DNA of 33,634 nt from an uncultured Bacilli bacterium (GCA_947627845.1 CANQXQ010000006.1:1-33634), one strand, 5' to 3'; shown: positions 8,058 to 17,560, numbered from the stretch's first letter. Notes: generated by a model not told the origin, from the sequence alone. Numbers and translations are program-made.

Positions 8058-8992
8058 TTTTGGCCTCTTTTTAAAATCCACACTAAAGGTTTAGCTAAAA
8101 TTCTAGGAATTATTCTTTTTTTACCCACACTTCTTTTAAGTCGCATATAATAAGAAGCTAAAGAATCACTTCGATAATCTAATAAATCATTTAAATCATC
8201 ACTATCAGTATAAGTATGAGTATAAAAATTTCTATCAATAAAAAGCGAAGTTAATATATATCTAAAACTTAAACCATAAATATCAAGAACATGGGCTAAA
8301 ATATCTCTATAAGTACTTTTTTGGGCATCTCCACCCCCAGCATTAAAGACTTTTTTATTTAATTTATCACTATTAATTAACGCACTAACAAACATATAAC
8401 CCGCATCATTATCGGTAATTGCCTCACAAACTCTTCTTCTTTTTACATTATACATAAAAGCCCCAAATTTCGGATTACTTAAAACTAAAGGAACCCGAAT
8501 AATTGTATAATTTTTTAATTTTTTCTTAATTAATTCTTCACACTTAACTTTGGTATTACTATAATAATCTAATTCGGTTGTTTTAATCGGACTTTTAACA
8601 CTTACTTCTTTTTCATCTCCATATATTGTGGTCGCGGAAGCATAAATCAAGTGACATTTAGGATTATAAAAATTAATTGCTTTTACAATTTCTTCTACCC
8701 CTTTATATTCCACTAATTCACTTAAATCTTTTTTGATGTCCGCAAGGGGAGGCATAACCCCCGCTAAATTAATAATATAATCTTGATCTTTAACTAAAGC
8801 TTCCATTAAAACACTATCATTAATATCACCATAAATAACATTTACTCTTCTTCGATATCTTTTTAACATTTTTTGACTATTTTTATTTCTTAAATCTACC
8901 GCGGTAATTTCATATTTTCCCTCACTTAATAAATATTTAATTGTTTTAACTCCAATAACACCCGCTGCGCCAGTAACTAAAACTTTTTCCAT
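8054..8992 (-). CDS. NAD(P)-dependent epimerase/dehydratase (extended SDR)
   Basis: 312 aa with an N-terminal Rossmann motif GAAGVIG (8-14), acidic residue after beta-2 (AVDLR), NLAG, and the catalytic YxxxK at Tyr144-Lys148. These mark extended short-chain dehydrogenases acting on nucleotide sugars or sterol-like substrates. The C-terminal half is divergent and ends in a basic, hydrophobic tail (RIIPRILAKPLVWILKR) that could touch the membrane. ATG at 8992 has GGAGG 6 nt upstream. It overlaps the patatin gene by 4 nt and follows the ZIP gene by 10 nt. Substrate cannot be named. Confidence 0.9.
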   Translation of the reverse strand: MEKVLVTGAAGVIGVKTIKYLLSEGKYEITAVDLRNKNSQKMLKRYRRRVNVIYGDINDSVLMEALVKDQDYIINLAGVMPPLADIKKDLSELVEYKGVEEIVKAINFYNPKCHLIYASATTIYGDEKEVSVKSPIKTTELDYYSNTKVKCEELIKKKLKNYTIIRVPLVLSNPKFGAFMYNVKRRRVCEAITDNDAGYMFVSALINSDKLNKKVFNAGGGDAQKSTYRDILAHVLDIYGLSFRYILTSLFIDRNFYTHTYTDSDDLNDLLDYRSDSLASYYMRLKRSVGKKRIIPRILAKPLVWILKRGQK

Positions 8993-9002
8993 AAAACGCC
9001 TC

Positions 9003-9755
9003 CTATAAACCTAAAGAAATAATGAGTAATATTAAACCTAACCCTATACCCATATATGTTTCTTTTTTCTTTTTATTTACTATTATTTCTGGTAATAATT
9101 CCATTAATAAAATATATATAATCATTCCTAGGGTAAAAGACATAATTAAAGCAAATACTAAATCATTAATTGAACCACCTAGTAAAAAAATTAATCCTCC
9201 CCCTAAACTTGATAAAGTTAAACTACTTATAAGTAATTTATTATTCTTAAAATCTAAGGAACTAAATATATGTGTTCCTAAAGGAATATTATGAAGAGCA
9301 ATAGATAAAGATATCAATAACCCTACTTTTAAATCATTTATAGCTAATCCACAAATCATAAACCCCTCTAAAATATTATGTAAAACTAAACTTAATATTG
9401 TAAGTATGCCAATATGATGAATATGAGACTCATGTTCTTCATGATTTTTTTCATTATCTTGATGTTTATGACTATGATCCGGAATAAATAAATCTAAAAC
9501 TTTTAAAATAATAAATCCAAGTATTATAAAAACTATCATAAATATTAAAGCTTCAATTTTTTTATAATTTTGGAGTAATTCTTGAATTTCTGGTAAAATA
9601 TCTCCAAAGATAAGACTAGTCATTACAATAAATGCCATTCCGACACTAAAATGATTTAATTTATCTTTATTAGTAAACTTATGACTTATTACTCCTCCAA
9701 TTAAGAAAAATAAACCCGTCAATAAAGTTAAAAGTATTCCATAAATGCTATTCAT
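9003..9755 (-). CDS. ZIP-family metal (zinc/iron) transporter
   Basis: About 250 aa with roughly eight hydrophobic segments. The metal-transport helices carry the ZIP signatures HNILEG and HNIPLG. Between TM3 and TM4 is a His/Glu-rich cytoplasmic loop (HSHKHQDNEKNHEEHESH), typical of metal sensing or binding. It probably imports Zn2+ or another divalent cation across the plasma membrane. ATG at 9755 (GGAGG 8 nt upstream) is preferred to the ATG cluster at 9770-9776. First gene of the operon with the epimerase and patatin; the promoter is just upstream. The link between metal import and the two enzymes is unclear. Confidence 0.92.
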   Translation of the reverse strand: MNSIYGILLTLLTGLFFLIGGVISHKFTNKDKLNHFSVGMAFIVMTSLIFGDILPEIQELLQNYKKIEALIFMIVFIILGFIILKVLDLFIPDHSHKHQDNEKNHEEHESHIHHIGILTILSLVLHNILEGFMICGLAINDLKVGLLISLSIALHNIPLGTHIFSSLDFKNNKLLISSLTLSSLGGGLIFLLGGSINDLVFALIMSFTLGMIIYILLMELLPEIIVNKKKKETYMGIGLGLILLIISLGL

Positions 9756-9774
9756 TATAAAATCCTCCATCATC

Positions 9775-9803
9775 ATTATACCCTTATTTACCTATTTAAG
9801 CAA
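9775..9803 (-). promoter_or_regulatory. Promoter of the ZIP-epimerase-patatin operon
   Basis: Minus-strand TTGCTT, 17-nt spacer, TATAAT, just beyond the terminator of the preceding zinc-ribbon operon. No Zur-like palindrome was recognised. Confidence 0.6.
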
Positions 9804-9805
9804 AC

Positions 9806-9842
9806 AAAAAAAGCTATATTTATATAAATAAACATAGCTTTT
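9806..9842 (-). terminator. Intrinsic terminator after the zinc-ribbon operon
   Basis: Minus-strand AAGCTAT/ATAGCTT stem (9811-9817 with 9834-9840) followed by seven T. Upstream on the same strand (about 9853-9876) is another 8-bp hairpin, GTAGGTAT-ATCA-ATATCTAC, so the 3' UTR after the stop at 9937 is structured. Otherwise nothing is seen in 9843-9936. Confidence 0.7.
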
Positions 9843-9936
9843 GGTATGGAATGTAGATATTGATATACCTACAAGTTAATAATATCATACATTTTTAAAA
9901 TATACAATATTATAAACACACTTTTTTTAATTTTTT

Positions 9937-10752
9937 TTACCAATCTAATCTGTCAAAATAAGAATCATTATTATTAATATCTAAATCTTTAGCCATTCCT
10001 TTAACAAAATTTGTTAAACAAGAACCCATAACAGCCATATACAAAACTGTGTAAACTACTATAACTGCGGTTAAAGCATAAGCTTTTAAATTAACTTTAA
10101 ATTCTGATATTTTAAGATAGCCTAAAATAAAATGGAAGAAACAGCAAATAGATACGACTACTCCAATAATAGTTCCAATAACTCCTAAAATATTAAAATA
10201 ATTAGTAATAAACATTAATAAATTACTTAAAATCGTTGGAGCAAAACTAACCGCATATAAACTAATAGCTTGTTTAAAAGTAATTGTTTTACCTTTAAAT
10301 ACATTATTACCTAAAAAGGCTACTCCTATTGGTATAAAGGTTAAAACAAATTCTAAAATAAAGACAAATAAGAATATTTTAAAATAAGGTATTGAAATAA
10401 AATTTGCAATATTTACTTGAACTAAACTGCCAAGCATATCAATAATACTTGAAAATGTTCCAGCCACATATAATCCTAAACTTAAAGCTAAAACTACTAA
10501 TAAAACCATATCATGGGCAAGTCTATTATCTTTTAACTTTTTATCTAAAGTATCTTCCGGCGTTTTAAACATATCAATAATAGTATTGCCAAACTCTTTA
10601 GCATAATCTAATATCGCATCGGCATTAATATTTACTTCTGTTTTCTTTTCCGTACAGTTACAAACTTCCCCCTCATTTAATTCTCTTCCACACTTAGTAC
10701 AAAACTTTTTTTCCACTTTTACTTCTTCTTCAACTTTTTTTCTTCCAGCCAT
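9937..10752 (-). CDS. Zinc-ribbon plus Yip1-like multi-pass membrane protein
   Basis: About 271 aa. A short basic start is followed by a zinc ribbon (CTKCGRELNEGEVCNC), a soluble linker and about six hydrophobic helices arranged like Yip1/DUF1282-type proteins. The zinc ribbon and linker would be cytoplasmic. Function unknown. ATG at 10752 is chosen because AAGGAG lies 10 nt upstream; the GTG at 10761 would sit one base after that site. It starts 19 nt after the zinc-ribbon/coiled-coil gene, so the two are cotranscribed and may act together at the membrane. Confidence 0.8.
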   Translation of the reverse strand: MAGRKKVEEEVKVEKKFCTKCGRELNEGEVCNCTEKKTEVNINADAILDYAKEFGNTIIDMFKTPEDTLDKKLKDNRLAHDMVLLVVLALSLGLYVAGTFSSIIDMLGSLVQVNIANFISIPYFKIFLFVFILEFVLTFIPIGVAFLGNNVFKGKTITFKQAISLYAVSFAPTILSNLLMFITNYFNILGVIGTIIGVVVSICCFFHFILGYLKISEFKVNLKAYALTAVIVVYTVLYMAVMGSCLTNFVKGMAKDLDINNNDSYFDRLDW

Positions 10753-10771
10753 TTTACTCACACTCCTTCAT

Positions 10772-12184
10772 TTATTTATATAAATATGGCTCTACAATAT
10801 AAAGATAATAACTATTATAATCTCCATCATCCGTTGTTCTAAATTCTAATGTTATATCATCAATATCAGTTATATCAATATCAATTTTAGCGGTAAAATT
10901 ACTTTCTTTAGTAATTTCTCCACTTTTAAATAATTCTTTATCACCACTTGTAATTATTAATTCTCCCTTAAAATTACCTGGCCAATTTTCTCCTACGACA
11001 ATTGTCGCCCGTAGCCTTTTATAATCTTTATTAAGTCGGTAAACTCTTGTTGCCGCCTCACCATTAAAACTAAACTGAATATAACTTTGATAATTCTTAT
11101 CTTTAATTGTTACTCCATATTTAGCCGCATAACTATTATCATAACTAACTACATGTTTATCTACTAAATTATCTGGTAATTTATCTTCTAATTCCTCTTT
11201 TTGCTTTTCTAATTCTTTTTGCTTATCTTCATCTTTAATATATTCTAAAACTTCATCAATTAAATCATAAGCTTCATTATAATCCAAATCTTTCTCTTTA
11301 TTTTTAACTACTTCTTTTAAAGTTTCAATAAGCTTATCAACAGTTTTTTGATAAGTTTCTTTATAAGTATCAGTATTACTTAAATCTAGATTATTAACTA
11401 TCTTATTATCTTCTAAATATTTTAATTGTTCGATATAATCATTTAGTAAATCTTCATTTAATACTTTTTCATCCGCTTCTAATATTTTTTTAAACTCATC
11501 TAAATAATCATCTAGTTCTTCTTTAACATAATCTTGAATATATTTTTGAGCTTCCCCATAAAACGAATCTTCTTTTATAACTCTTTCAAAATAAGCATAC
11601 TTGGAATATTCATCTTCGGCTTTAACGCCATATAAATAATTTACTTTGGAACTGTATAAATCACTTAAATCATTTAAATATTCTTGATATTTACTATCAT
11701 TTAAAATATAATCTAACCCCTTATAATAATCATAAATTGTTTTTAATAAATTTCGAATTTTTTGATAAGCTTTATCTAAATCATCTCGATTTTTATAGTT
11801 AGTATTAAAATTCTTAACCCAACTTCCAATTTTGGCATCACTAGTCTTTTTTATTTTCAGTAATGTTTCTTCATCATTGCGATTATTACTTAAAATATCT
11901 TTAATATTAACTAACTCTCGCCCATTAGTCTTCTCATATCTTCCATAATAATCATCTAAATAATCACTTACTTTTTTAACAGGATTATTAAGTAAAATAG
12001 ATAAAACAACTATCGCGACTATTATAAAGACTAAAACCGCGCCCATCGCTAATTTCGTATTTTTAGGTAAGTTTTTAATTTTTTCTAAAAATTCATTGCT
12101 TTTATTTACTTCCAATTTATTGCCACATTTTTCACAAAATTTAGCACCTTTGGCATTTTTAGCACCACACTTTTCGCAGAACAT
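10772..12184 (-). CDS. Zinc-ribbon, single-TM, coiled-coil protein with NPCBM-like C-terminal domain
   Basis: 470 aa. Order: N-terminal zinc ribbon CxxC...CxxC (MFCEKCGAKNAKGAKFCEKC), one membrane helix at about 47-66, a long charged helical and coiled-coil region (about 75-345), then a beta-rich domain (KNYQSYIQFSFNG... to ITLEFRTTDDGDYNSYYL) resembling NPCBM/NEW2 carbohydrate-binding-type domains. Topology suggests a cytoplasmic ribbon and an extracellular stalk and head. ATG at 12184 has GGAGTG upstream. First gene of a two-gene operon with the Yip1-like protein. A surface or wall-sensing role is plausible but not shown. Confidence 0.8.
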   Translation of the reverse strand: MFCEKCGAKNAKGAKFCEKCGNKLEVNKSNEFLEKIKNLPKNTKLAMGAVLVFIIVAIVVLSILLNNPVKKVSDYLDDYYGRYEKTNGRELVNIKDILSNNRNDEETLLKIKKTSDAKIGSWVKNFNTNYKNRDDLDKAYQKIRNLLKTIYDYYKGLDYILNDSKYQEYLNDLSDLYSSKVNYLYGVKAEDEYSKYAYFERVIKEDSFYGEAQKYIQDYVKEELDDYLDEFKKILEADEKVLNEDLLNDYIEQLKYLEDNKIVNNLDLSNTDTYKETYQKTVDKLIETLKEVVKNKEKDLDYNEAYDLIDEVLEYIKDEDKQKELEKQKEELEDKLPDNLVDKHVVSYDNSYAAKYGVTIKDKNYQSYIQFSFNGEAATRVYRLNKDYKRLRATIVVGENWPGNFKGELIITSGDKELFKSGEITKESNFTAKIDIDITDIDDITLEFRTTDDGDYNSYYLYIVEPYLYK

Positions 12185-12256
12185 ATTTCCACTCCTTCAA
12201 TATAAATATCATACACTAATTTCTTAATAAAATAAATAGTTTTTTACTTTTTTCTT

Positions 12257-13339
12257 CTAACTATTAACACTCATTTCAATTATTTTTAAATTATTTTTTA
12301 ATCTTTCACTTTCGGGATTTATTTCTAAAGCTTTTTTAATATTTATTAAACTTTCTGGAAAATACCCTAAATTATAACAAATATTAGCCATTAAATCATA
12401 TATATAATCATTCCAACAAAATGCTTCATTAATATAAATAGCATCTTTATTTTTAATTTCTAACGCTTCTTTAATTAAATCATAAGCTTCTCCATATCTT
12501 TTTTCTTCCCCATATAAACTGGCAAGTTCGACATAAGCTTCTCGCATATTAGGAGCTTCCCTAATTGCTAATTTAAACCACATTTCGGCTTCTTTCGGTC
12601 TTTTTAAACTTATATAACACCGAGCTATAAAGCGCATTGAGGCACATCTTTCCGGTTTCCATAAAGCTTTGGGTAAATCTAAATGCTTAATTAAAGTATC
12701 AATGGCCTCATTATATTTTCCATAATACATGTATTCTCGTCCTAAATAATGCATATTTCGATCATCCGTCGGATCTTCTTTGACACTTAATTCCAATAAA
12801 GGTAAATAACTTCCTCGCGATTTAGTTAAATCCGGGTAATGCTTTAAGGTAATTCCTGGGGCAATTAATTCTTTTTCATCTGGTAAAACATTTAAAACTT
12901 CATGAACTGGATGGACCCATTTATACCCTTTTCTTTTATGAATTTTTCCTATATAAAAAGTTGTCGCCGGCTTACCATATTGATCAAAACTCCAAATATA
13001 ATTGTATTTAACTTTATCGGCCCCTAGTTTCCATGTTTCTTCTAATTTTTCTCGCCAGCCCTCATCAAATACTTCATCTAAATCTGTACATACACAAATA
13101 TCTGTATCTAATGGCACCATCTCTAAAGATTTATTTCTGGCCACATCAAAACGCCAAGGCTCAATTTTTTCAACCTTTACCTTTACACCTACTTTTTTTA
13201 ATAAATCTACTGTATCATCACTAGAGCCGGTATCTAATACATAAATATTGTCAGCTTCTTTCATAGAATTATACCACCGCTTTACAAATTTACTTTCATT
13301 TTTACATATTGCATAAACACAAACTTTATATTTGCTCAA
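12257..13339 (-). CDS. Family 2 glycosyltransferase with C-terminal TPR repeats
   Basis: 360 aa. A GT-A domain (about 1-200) has the nucleotide-sugar motif LDTGSSDDT (35-43), R/N residues of the WRFDVARNKSLE type and a metal-binding D86-L-D88 (CTDLDE). TPR helices follow (about 205-355; LGREYMYYGKYNEA, MWFKLAIREAPN, ALEINPES). It starts with TTG (AGGTGATAGG upstream) and ends 72 nt before the zinc-ribbon operon. TPR-linked GT2 enzymes often modify proteins. The two collagen-like genes directly upstream on the same strand are natural substrate candidates, as for glycosylated BclA-type spore proteins. Soluble, no TM seen. Sugar and acceptor unknown. Confidence 0.9.
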   Translation of the reverse strand: MSKYKVCVYAICKNESKFVKRWYNSMKEADNIYVLDTGSSDDTVDLLKKVGVKVKVEKIEPWRFDVARNKSLEMVPLDTDICVCTDLDEVFDEGWREKLEETWKLGADKVKYNYIWSFDQYGKPATTFYIGKIHKRKGYKWVHPVHEVLNVLPDEKELIAPGITLKHYPDLTKSRGSYLPLLELSVKEDPTDDRNMHYLGREYMYYGKYNEAIDTLIKHLDLPKALWKPERCASMRFIARCYISLKRPKEAEMWFKLAIREAPNMREAYVELASLYGEEKRYGEAYDLIKEALEIKNKDAIYINEAFCWNDYIYDLMANICYNLGYFPESLINIKKALEINPESERLKNNLKIIEMSVNS

Positions 13340-13385
13340 AACCTATCACCTATTAAATTATATCTTTGTTCTTTTTTACTAGAAC

Positions 13386-13412
13386 GAAAAAAGATAAAAG
13401 CTTAAAACTTTT
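13386..13412 (-). terminator. Weak terminator-like hairpin after collagen-like gene 2
   Basis: Minus-strand AAAAG-TTTTAAG-CTTTT followed by ATC and six T, just after the stop codon. The stem is short and A/T-rich, so read-through into the glycosyltransferase is likely. Confidence 0.35.
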
Positions 13413-14697
13413 ACCCTAAATATTGAATAAGAATTGTCACTACGGAATTAGCAAAATATGATTCTGAAGCCGTTGTCGTAATAGAGGGCGCATCTAAAAT
13501 AATTTGATTTCTTGAAAGATTAACTAATTCCATAAAAGTTTTTGATTTATCGGACACGACAAACATACCTTGACCATAAATTTTTGTCGTTGGTGCTCCT
13601 CCATACCAAGCCGCCCCTCCTGCATAAATTATTTCATCAAACATATTTTTAAAACCTACAGATACCACCGTACTATTAGGATTAAATACTGTATTCGGAT
13701 CAGTATAAGTTGTCACAACAAAATCTATTCGATATACTCCCTCTTTATTAAATGTAATTAAACTTTCCGGGGTTAAATTACAAATATTAGCATTATCCGA
13801 TGCTTTTCTAGTTATCGGAATCCGATTATATCTTCCTAATGTTATTGGCCCTTGATCATTAAAAGTCACAAAGTAAGCAACTCCTATTTCCTGTGGTCCT
13901 GTTGGTCCTGTCGGTCCTATTTCGCCCTGTGGTCCTTGTATTCCTGGTTCTCCTGCAATTCCTTGAGGGCCTTGTAATCCTCGTGGCCCTTGAGGTCCCA
14001 TCGGTCCGATTGGGCCTTGATCTCCTTTAGGGCCTTTAATAACACCCACATCTTGCCAATCCCCTAAAGTATCAGACCAAACATATAGATTTTCATCAAC
14101 TAAATAACTTTGTCCTGGTTCTCCTTTAGGTTGGGCTTTTTTTAAATCTTCCAAGGTATCATAAGAGCCTAAAATTGTTACACTTGTTCCTGCCGGTCCG
14201 GTTGGTCCTTGAGGCCCCACTTCTCCTGTATAGCCCCGCGGAATAGTAATATCTAAAACATGCTCTAGCCCGGAGCCGACATCGACAATACTCGCCGATT
14301 CTTCTGGTGAACCCGTAATAACTTTACCGATAGAGACTGCAACTGGAGGGCCTACTTCTCCTTGAGGTCCGGTGGGACCCATTTCTCCTTTTTCGCCTGG
14401 AACTCCCGGAATTCCTTGGGGTCCTGGTAAGCCCTCTTCCCCTTGAGGCCCAGTTGGTCCTTGAGGAATAATAAATTCTAAGCGAACTTTTTGCTCATCT
14501 CCAAAATTTACTACTTCCGCGGAACTTCCTGGATCGGCAGTTACAACACTAGCAATTTCTAACGATACAGGTCCGGCTGGTCCGGTTGGTCCTTGGGGTC
14601 CCGTCGGACCTTGAGGACCATAACAAATATAATTTTGACAACTATGATTTTTTTGATAATTATTTATATAAGCTTGAGCTTTCTTTTGATTATTCAT
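13411..14697 (-). CDS. Collagen-like Gly-X-Y surface/spore-coat protein
   Basis: 428 aa. The leader MNNQKKAQAYINNYQKNH has no signal peptide. Collagen segments lie at about 27-45, 80-118, 155-170 and 220-272 (GPTGPQGPTGP type). Between them are beta-rich modules ending in [10 protein letters not shown] or ITIPRGYTG, and one SYDTLEDLKKAQPKGEPGQ module with a Trp-rich strand. The final 150 residues look like a C1q/TNF-like trimeric head. This layout matches BclA-type exosporium filaments and related Firmicute collagen-like proteins. GGAGG precedes ATG 14697. The Gly/Pro/Thr-rich segments raise G+C locally. It has a glycosyltransferase just downstream. Spore-surface location is inferred. Confidence 0.88.
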   Translation of the reverse strand: MNNQKKAQAYINNYQKNHSCQNYICYGPQGPTGPQGPTGPAGPVSLEIASVVTADPGSSAEVVNFGDEQKVRLEFIIPQGPTGPQGEEGLPGPQGIPGVPGEKGEMGPTGPQGEVGPPVAVSIGKVITGSPEESASIVDVGSGLEHVLDITIPRGYTGEVGPQGPTGPAGTSVTILGSYDTLEDLKKAQPKGEPGQSYLVDENLYVWSDTLGDWQDVGVIKGPKGDQGPIGPMGPQGPRGLQGPQGIAGEPGIQGPQGEIGPTGPTGPQEIGVAYFVTFNDQGPITLGRYNRIPITRKASDNANICNLTPESLITFNKEGVYRIDFVVTTYTDPNTVFNPNSTVVSVGFKNMFDEIIYAGGAAWYGGAPTTKIYGQGMFVVSDKSKTFMELVNLSRNQIILDAPSITTTASESYFANSVVTILIQYLG

Positions 14698-14713
14698 TCA
14701 AGCCTCCTTTCAT

Positions 14714-14741
14714 AAAAAGCTATTGAACAATCAATAGCTTT
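14714..14741 (-). terminator. Intrinsic terminator between the two collagen-like genes
   Basis: Perfect 11-bp stem AAAGCTATTGA/TCAATAGCTTT (14716-14726 with 14731-14741) with five T on the minus strand. It ends less than 20 nt before the start of the downstream collagen-like gene, so it should lower that gene's expression relative to the first. Confidence 0.8.
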
Positions 14742-14745
14742 AATC

Positions 14746-15684
14746 TTAATTTAATTTTTTAACAGTTAAAGATGCTGATGTAATACTTCCCGTTACCGCA
14801 TTAGTTGACTCTGCTTCCAAAGTTACTGAATCTCCAGCATTTAAATCAGCTAGAGTTACAGCTTTAAATACTTGCGGTTGATTAGCCTCTAATGATAAAG
14901 TTTGACTTGATCCCACAATATCATTAGAACCATCATTAGCCGTAATAGTTAAAGATTCGGCTGATTGAAGACTTGCGACTACATCATAAGAAATTTCATA
15001 AACGCCATCTTCGGTAATTGAAATGGTATTTGATTCAGTTTCTCCGACACTTGAACTAGGTAGAGGATTTCCTAATTCGACTGTTACTGGAGTATTAGCT
15101 TGTAAATTAAGAGTCTGGGAAGCTGTATTATATAATCCTCCATAAGCATTCAACCCATTAGCTGGTCCAGTTGGTCCTTCAGGAATTGTAAACTCTAATT
15201 GATAAGTTCCATCTCCTCCGGTAATTTGTACTGCCGCAGCCGTTCCTGATGGTACAGTTTGAACTGGTGCTACTGTTAAAGTTGGGGCTGGTCCTACTGG
15301 TCCAACTGCTCCTTGAGGTCCTGTCTCTCCTGTTGGTCCAGCAACCCCCGGAATTCCTTGTGGTCCAGTCGGTCCAATCTCGCCTTGAGGTCCTGTTGCT
15401 CCAGTAGCTCCCACTATTCCTTGTAAACCTTGAGGTCCTGTAGGTCCAGTTGGTCCTTGAGGTATAGTGAAATTAAAAATAGCATTTGAACTTGTTCCCA
15501 CATTTACAACTGTTGCTTCACTTCCTGGTGCCGTTGTCGTTGTAGTTCCCGCTGTTACTGTTGCCGCAGCTGGTCCCGTTGGACCTGTTGGCCCTGTTGG
15601 TCCGTAGCAGCAACATCCTCCACTATAAGGATGATTTTGTTGATAACAATTAATTAATTGTTGTGCTTTTTGTAAATTATTCAA
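14746..15684 (-). CDS. Collagen-like protein with BclA-like C-terminal domain
   Basis: 312 aa. The start is TTG with AGGAGA 5 nt upstream; it is supported by alignment of [20 protein letters not shown] with the neighbouring paralogue's MNNQKKAQ. A CCCYG cysteine cluster precedes the [11 protein letters not shown] tract. A second, longer Gly-X-Y tract covers about 77-132. Each tract is preceded by a beta module ending [10 protein letters not shown] or [10 protein letters not shown]. The C-terminal 130 residues ([15 protein letters not shown]...) match the trimerising heads of exosporium-type collagen-like proteins. A CATATATTA box on the minus strand near 15705-15713 resembles a SigE/SigK -10, without a convincing -35. 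Location and adhesion role inferred. Confidence 0.88.
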   Translation of the reverse strand: MNNLQKAQQLINCYQQNHPYSGGCCCYGPTGPTGPTGPAAATVTAGTTTTTAPGSEATVVNVGTSSNAIFNFTIPQGPTGPTGPQGLQGIVGATGATGPQGEIGPTGPQGIPGVAGPTGETGPQGAVGPVGPAPTLTVAPVQTVPSGTAAAVQITGGDGTYQLEFTIPEGPTGPANGLNAYGGLYNTASQTLNLQANTPVTVELGNPLPSSSVGETESNTISITEDGVYEISYDVVASLQSAESLTITANDGSNDIVGSSQTLSLEANQPQVFKAVTLADLNAGDSVTLEAESTNAVTGSITSASLTVKKLN

Positions 15685-15720
15685 TTTTATCTCCTTTCTA
15701 ATTTAATATATGAACTAAAA

Positions 15721-15738
15721 AAAAGCCCGATTAAGGCA
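15721..15738 (-). terminator. Second, weak terminator hairpin after the VirB4-like gene
   Basis: Minus-strand GCCT-TAATC-GGGC followed by eight T. With the stronger hairpin at 15765-15786 it forms a tandem stop between the VirB4-like module and the collagen-like genes. Confidence 0.5.
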
Positions 15739-15764
15739 AAAAACTAAATAAAAAGCAAACAAAT

Positions 15765-15786
15765 AAAAAAGAGGCTTATAAGCCTC
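15765..15786 (-). terminator. Intrinsic terminator overlapping the VirB4-like stop codon
   Basis: Minus-strand palindrome GAGGCTTATAAGCCTC followed by six T. The TAA stop codon (15776-15778) lies in the hairpin. Confidence 0.8.
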
Positions 15787-17560
15787 CACCTGAACCAAAA
15801 GAATCTAATTCTTGTTGGGTAACTACTACATTTATCCGCATTCTTCTATTACCACATATAAATAAAGCTTCTCCTTGATTATAATATTTAATACTATCTT
15901 TTTCAGATTCATTCAAATCAATTAACTGAGCTAAATCATCAACTGCTTGTTTTCTAAGTCCCATAATTAAATAATATGAGGCATTATCAAATATCGCTTT
16001 ACCATGAACAATCATATTAGGTGCGGCAAAATCAGTTGGTTGTTGGGTAATAATAATTGTTCCGGTATTGTATTTTCTTGAACGTCTTTGAATTTGTGCT
16101 AAAAATTCTGCGCCTAATTCATTTCTACTTGAAAGTAATACATGGGCTTCATCAACCATCATAACCGTATTAACATCTTTATCTAAACATAAGCCCCAAG
16201 CAAATTTTAAAATATTAAAGAATAAAGCATTCTTAATATTCTCATCACTATTCATAAGTTCACGAATGTTAAAGACAATGTAATCACTATTAAACTCTAA
16301 AGTAGTATGTCCTGTAAAGTAGTAGCGTAACTCTTTAGTAAGAGGTCTAATCTTAAGCTCTAATCTTTCCATTACATCACGTTCTCTAGTCGCATCAGGC
16401 ATTGATAACATCCGACCTTTAATAGTCGCATAAACATCATCAAAAGTTGGAAAATCATTTTTAGTTAAACCGGAAAAATCTGTATCAAAATCAATTTTAT
16501 AACGCTTATAAGTATCTTGAACAATCTCGCTAAACATCGTTAAAACATCTTCTTCAATATCAGGGTATAAATATTTCATAAACGCTTTTAATTGTTGTAA
16601 AGTTCTAGTTAAAATTGTATAGCCAAGACCTTGAGCTAATTCTTCTTCATCGGCATCCATGACTACTTCAAGCGGATTAATCATTCCGTATTCTCCGCCT
16701 TTACCTAAATCTAGGAAATCTCCTCCTAAAGTTCTAGTCATTTCTTCTAGTTCGCCTTCGGGGTCAATACAAACTACCCGACAGCCATTTCTTAAATGTG
16801 TTCTTAAAAGTAATTTTGCCGCGGTTGATTTACCTGAACCAGAAGTACCAAGTAAAATCATATTAGCATTATTTCTGTTAGACTCTTTTTTTATTTGATA
16901 TAAGAATTGGTTAAATAAGACTACACCTCCCGAAAAATCTACGCCAAATAAGGTGGCGTTTCCCGGATCTTTAATACTATCAAAGACAAAAGGGTACATC
17001 GCTGCGACTGTAATAGATGGAATAGGTGTTCCCACTCTTTTTTCAATATCTTGTTTAGGAAATATTGGAATAATTGATTGTAGAACTTTTTCTTGTTCAA
17101 ACATCAAACTTATACCTCTCATTCCTAAAGCATCTAAATAAGTTCGTACTTGAGTCTTCTTTAAATCAAGTTCTTCTTTAGAATCAGCACTAATCATTAA
17201 ATGCATTTGAAAATCAAAAATTCGTGCCTGTGTTGCCGCAAGCATTGAAATAAATTGCTCTAAAGATTCATAATCTTGACGAATTCTTTCTTGAATAGTT
17301 CGATCTTTTTCATTTTGATAACGCATTTTTAAATCAGCAATTTCTTTATTAAGCATTCTTTGTAAAGTACTAAATTCAATAGGAATATGTTTAATTGATA
17401 CTTTAACTCCACTAATACTAGTTATATCAGATAAAAAACCGACATAAACATTTTTAGGGTAACTAATAATAGTTAAAATAGTACAATATTTTCCACCTAA
17501 AGTAAATTCTGTTGGTTTAAACTCCATTCCTTTTGGAGCTATTTCACTTTTTACTTTCAT
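15776..17560 (-). CDS. VirB4/TraE-family T4SS ATPase, C-terminal ATPase part (split gene)
   Basis: 594 aa. A residual N-terminal part (IAPKGMEFKPTEFTLGGKY) leads into the VirB4/CagE ATPase: Walker A GTSGSGKST at 238-246, Walker B VMMVDEAH with D470-E471, sensor-like TQQPTDF and a closing arginine-rich region (GNRRMRINVVV). The ATPase residues look intact. VirB4 ATPases power type IV secretion at the inner membrane face. ATG 17560 overlaps the preceding TAA (TAATG) and GGTGA lies 7 nt upstream, so the two VirB4 pieces are translationally coupled. The upstream PrgI-like gene is the usual Gram-positive partner, but relaxase, VirD4 and wall hydrolase genes are absent. Function outside conjugation is open. 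Confidence 0.9.
   Translation of the reverse strand: MKVKSEIAPKGMEFKPTEFTLGGKYCTILTIISYPKNVYVGFLSDITSISGVKVSIKHIPIEFSTLQRMLNKEIADLKMRYQNEKDRTIQERIRQDYESLEQFISMLAATQARIFDFQMHLMISADSKEELDLKKTQVRTYLDALGMRGISLMFEQEKVLQSIIPIFPKQDIEKRVGTPIPSITVAAMYPFVFDSIKDPGNATLFGVDFSGGVVLFNQFLYQIKKESNRNNANMILLGTSGSGKSTAAKLLLRTHLRNGCRVVCIDPEGELEEMTRTLGGDFLDLGKGGEYGMINPLEVVMDADEEELAQGLGYTILTRTLQQLKAFMKYLYPDIEEDVLTMFSEIVQDTYKRYKIDFDTDFSGLTKNDFPTFDDVYATIKGRMLSMPDATRERDVMERLELKIRPLTKELRYYFTGHTTLEFNSDYIVFNIRELMNSDENIKNALFFNILKFAWGLCLDKDVNTVMMVDEAHVLLSSRNELGAEFLAQIQRRSRKYNTGTIIITQQPTDFAAPNMIVHGKAIFDNASYYLIMGLRKQAVDDLAQLIDLNESEKDSIKYYNQGEALFICGNRRMRINVVVTQQELDSFGSGGGL

Noticed and set aside
13411-15684. Phage tail-fibre genes
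   Set aside because: The modules are shared with tail fibres, but no other phage gene is nearby and the heads look BclA-like.
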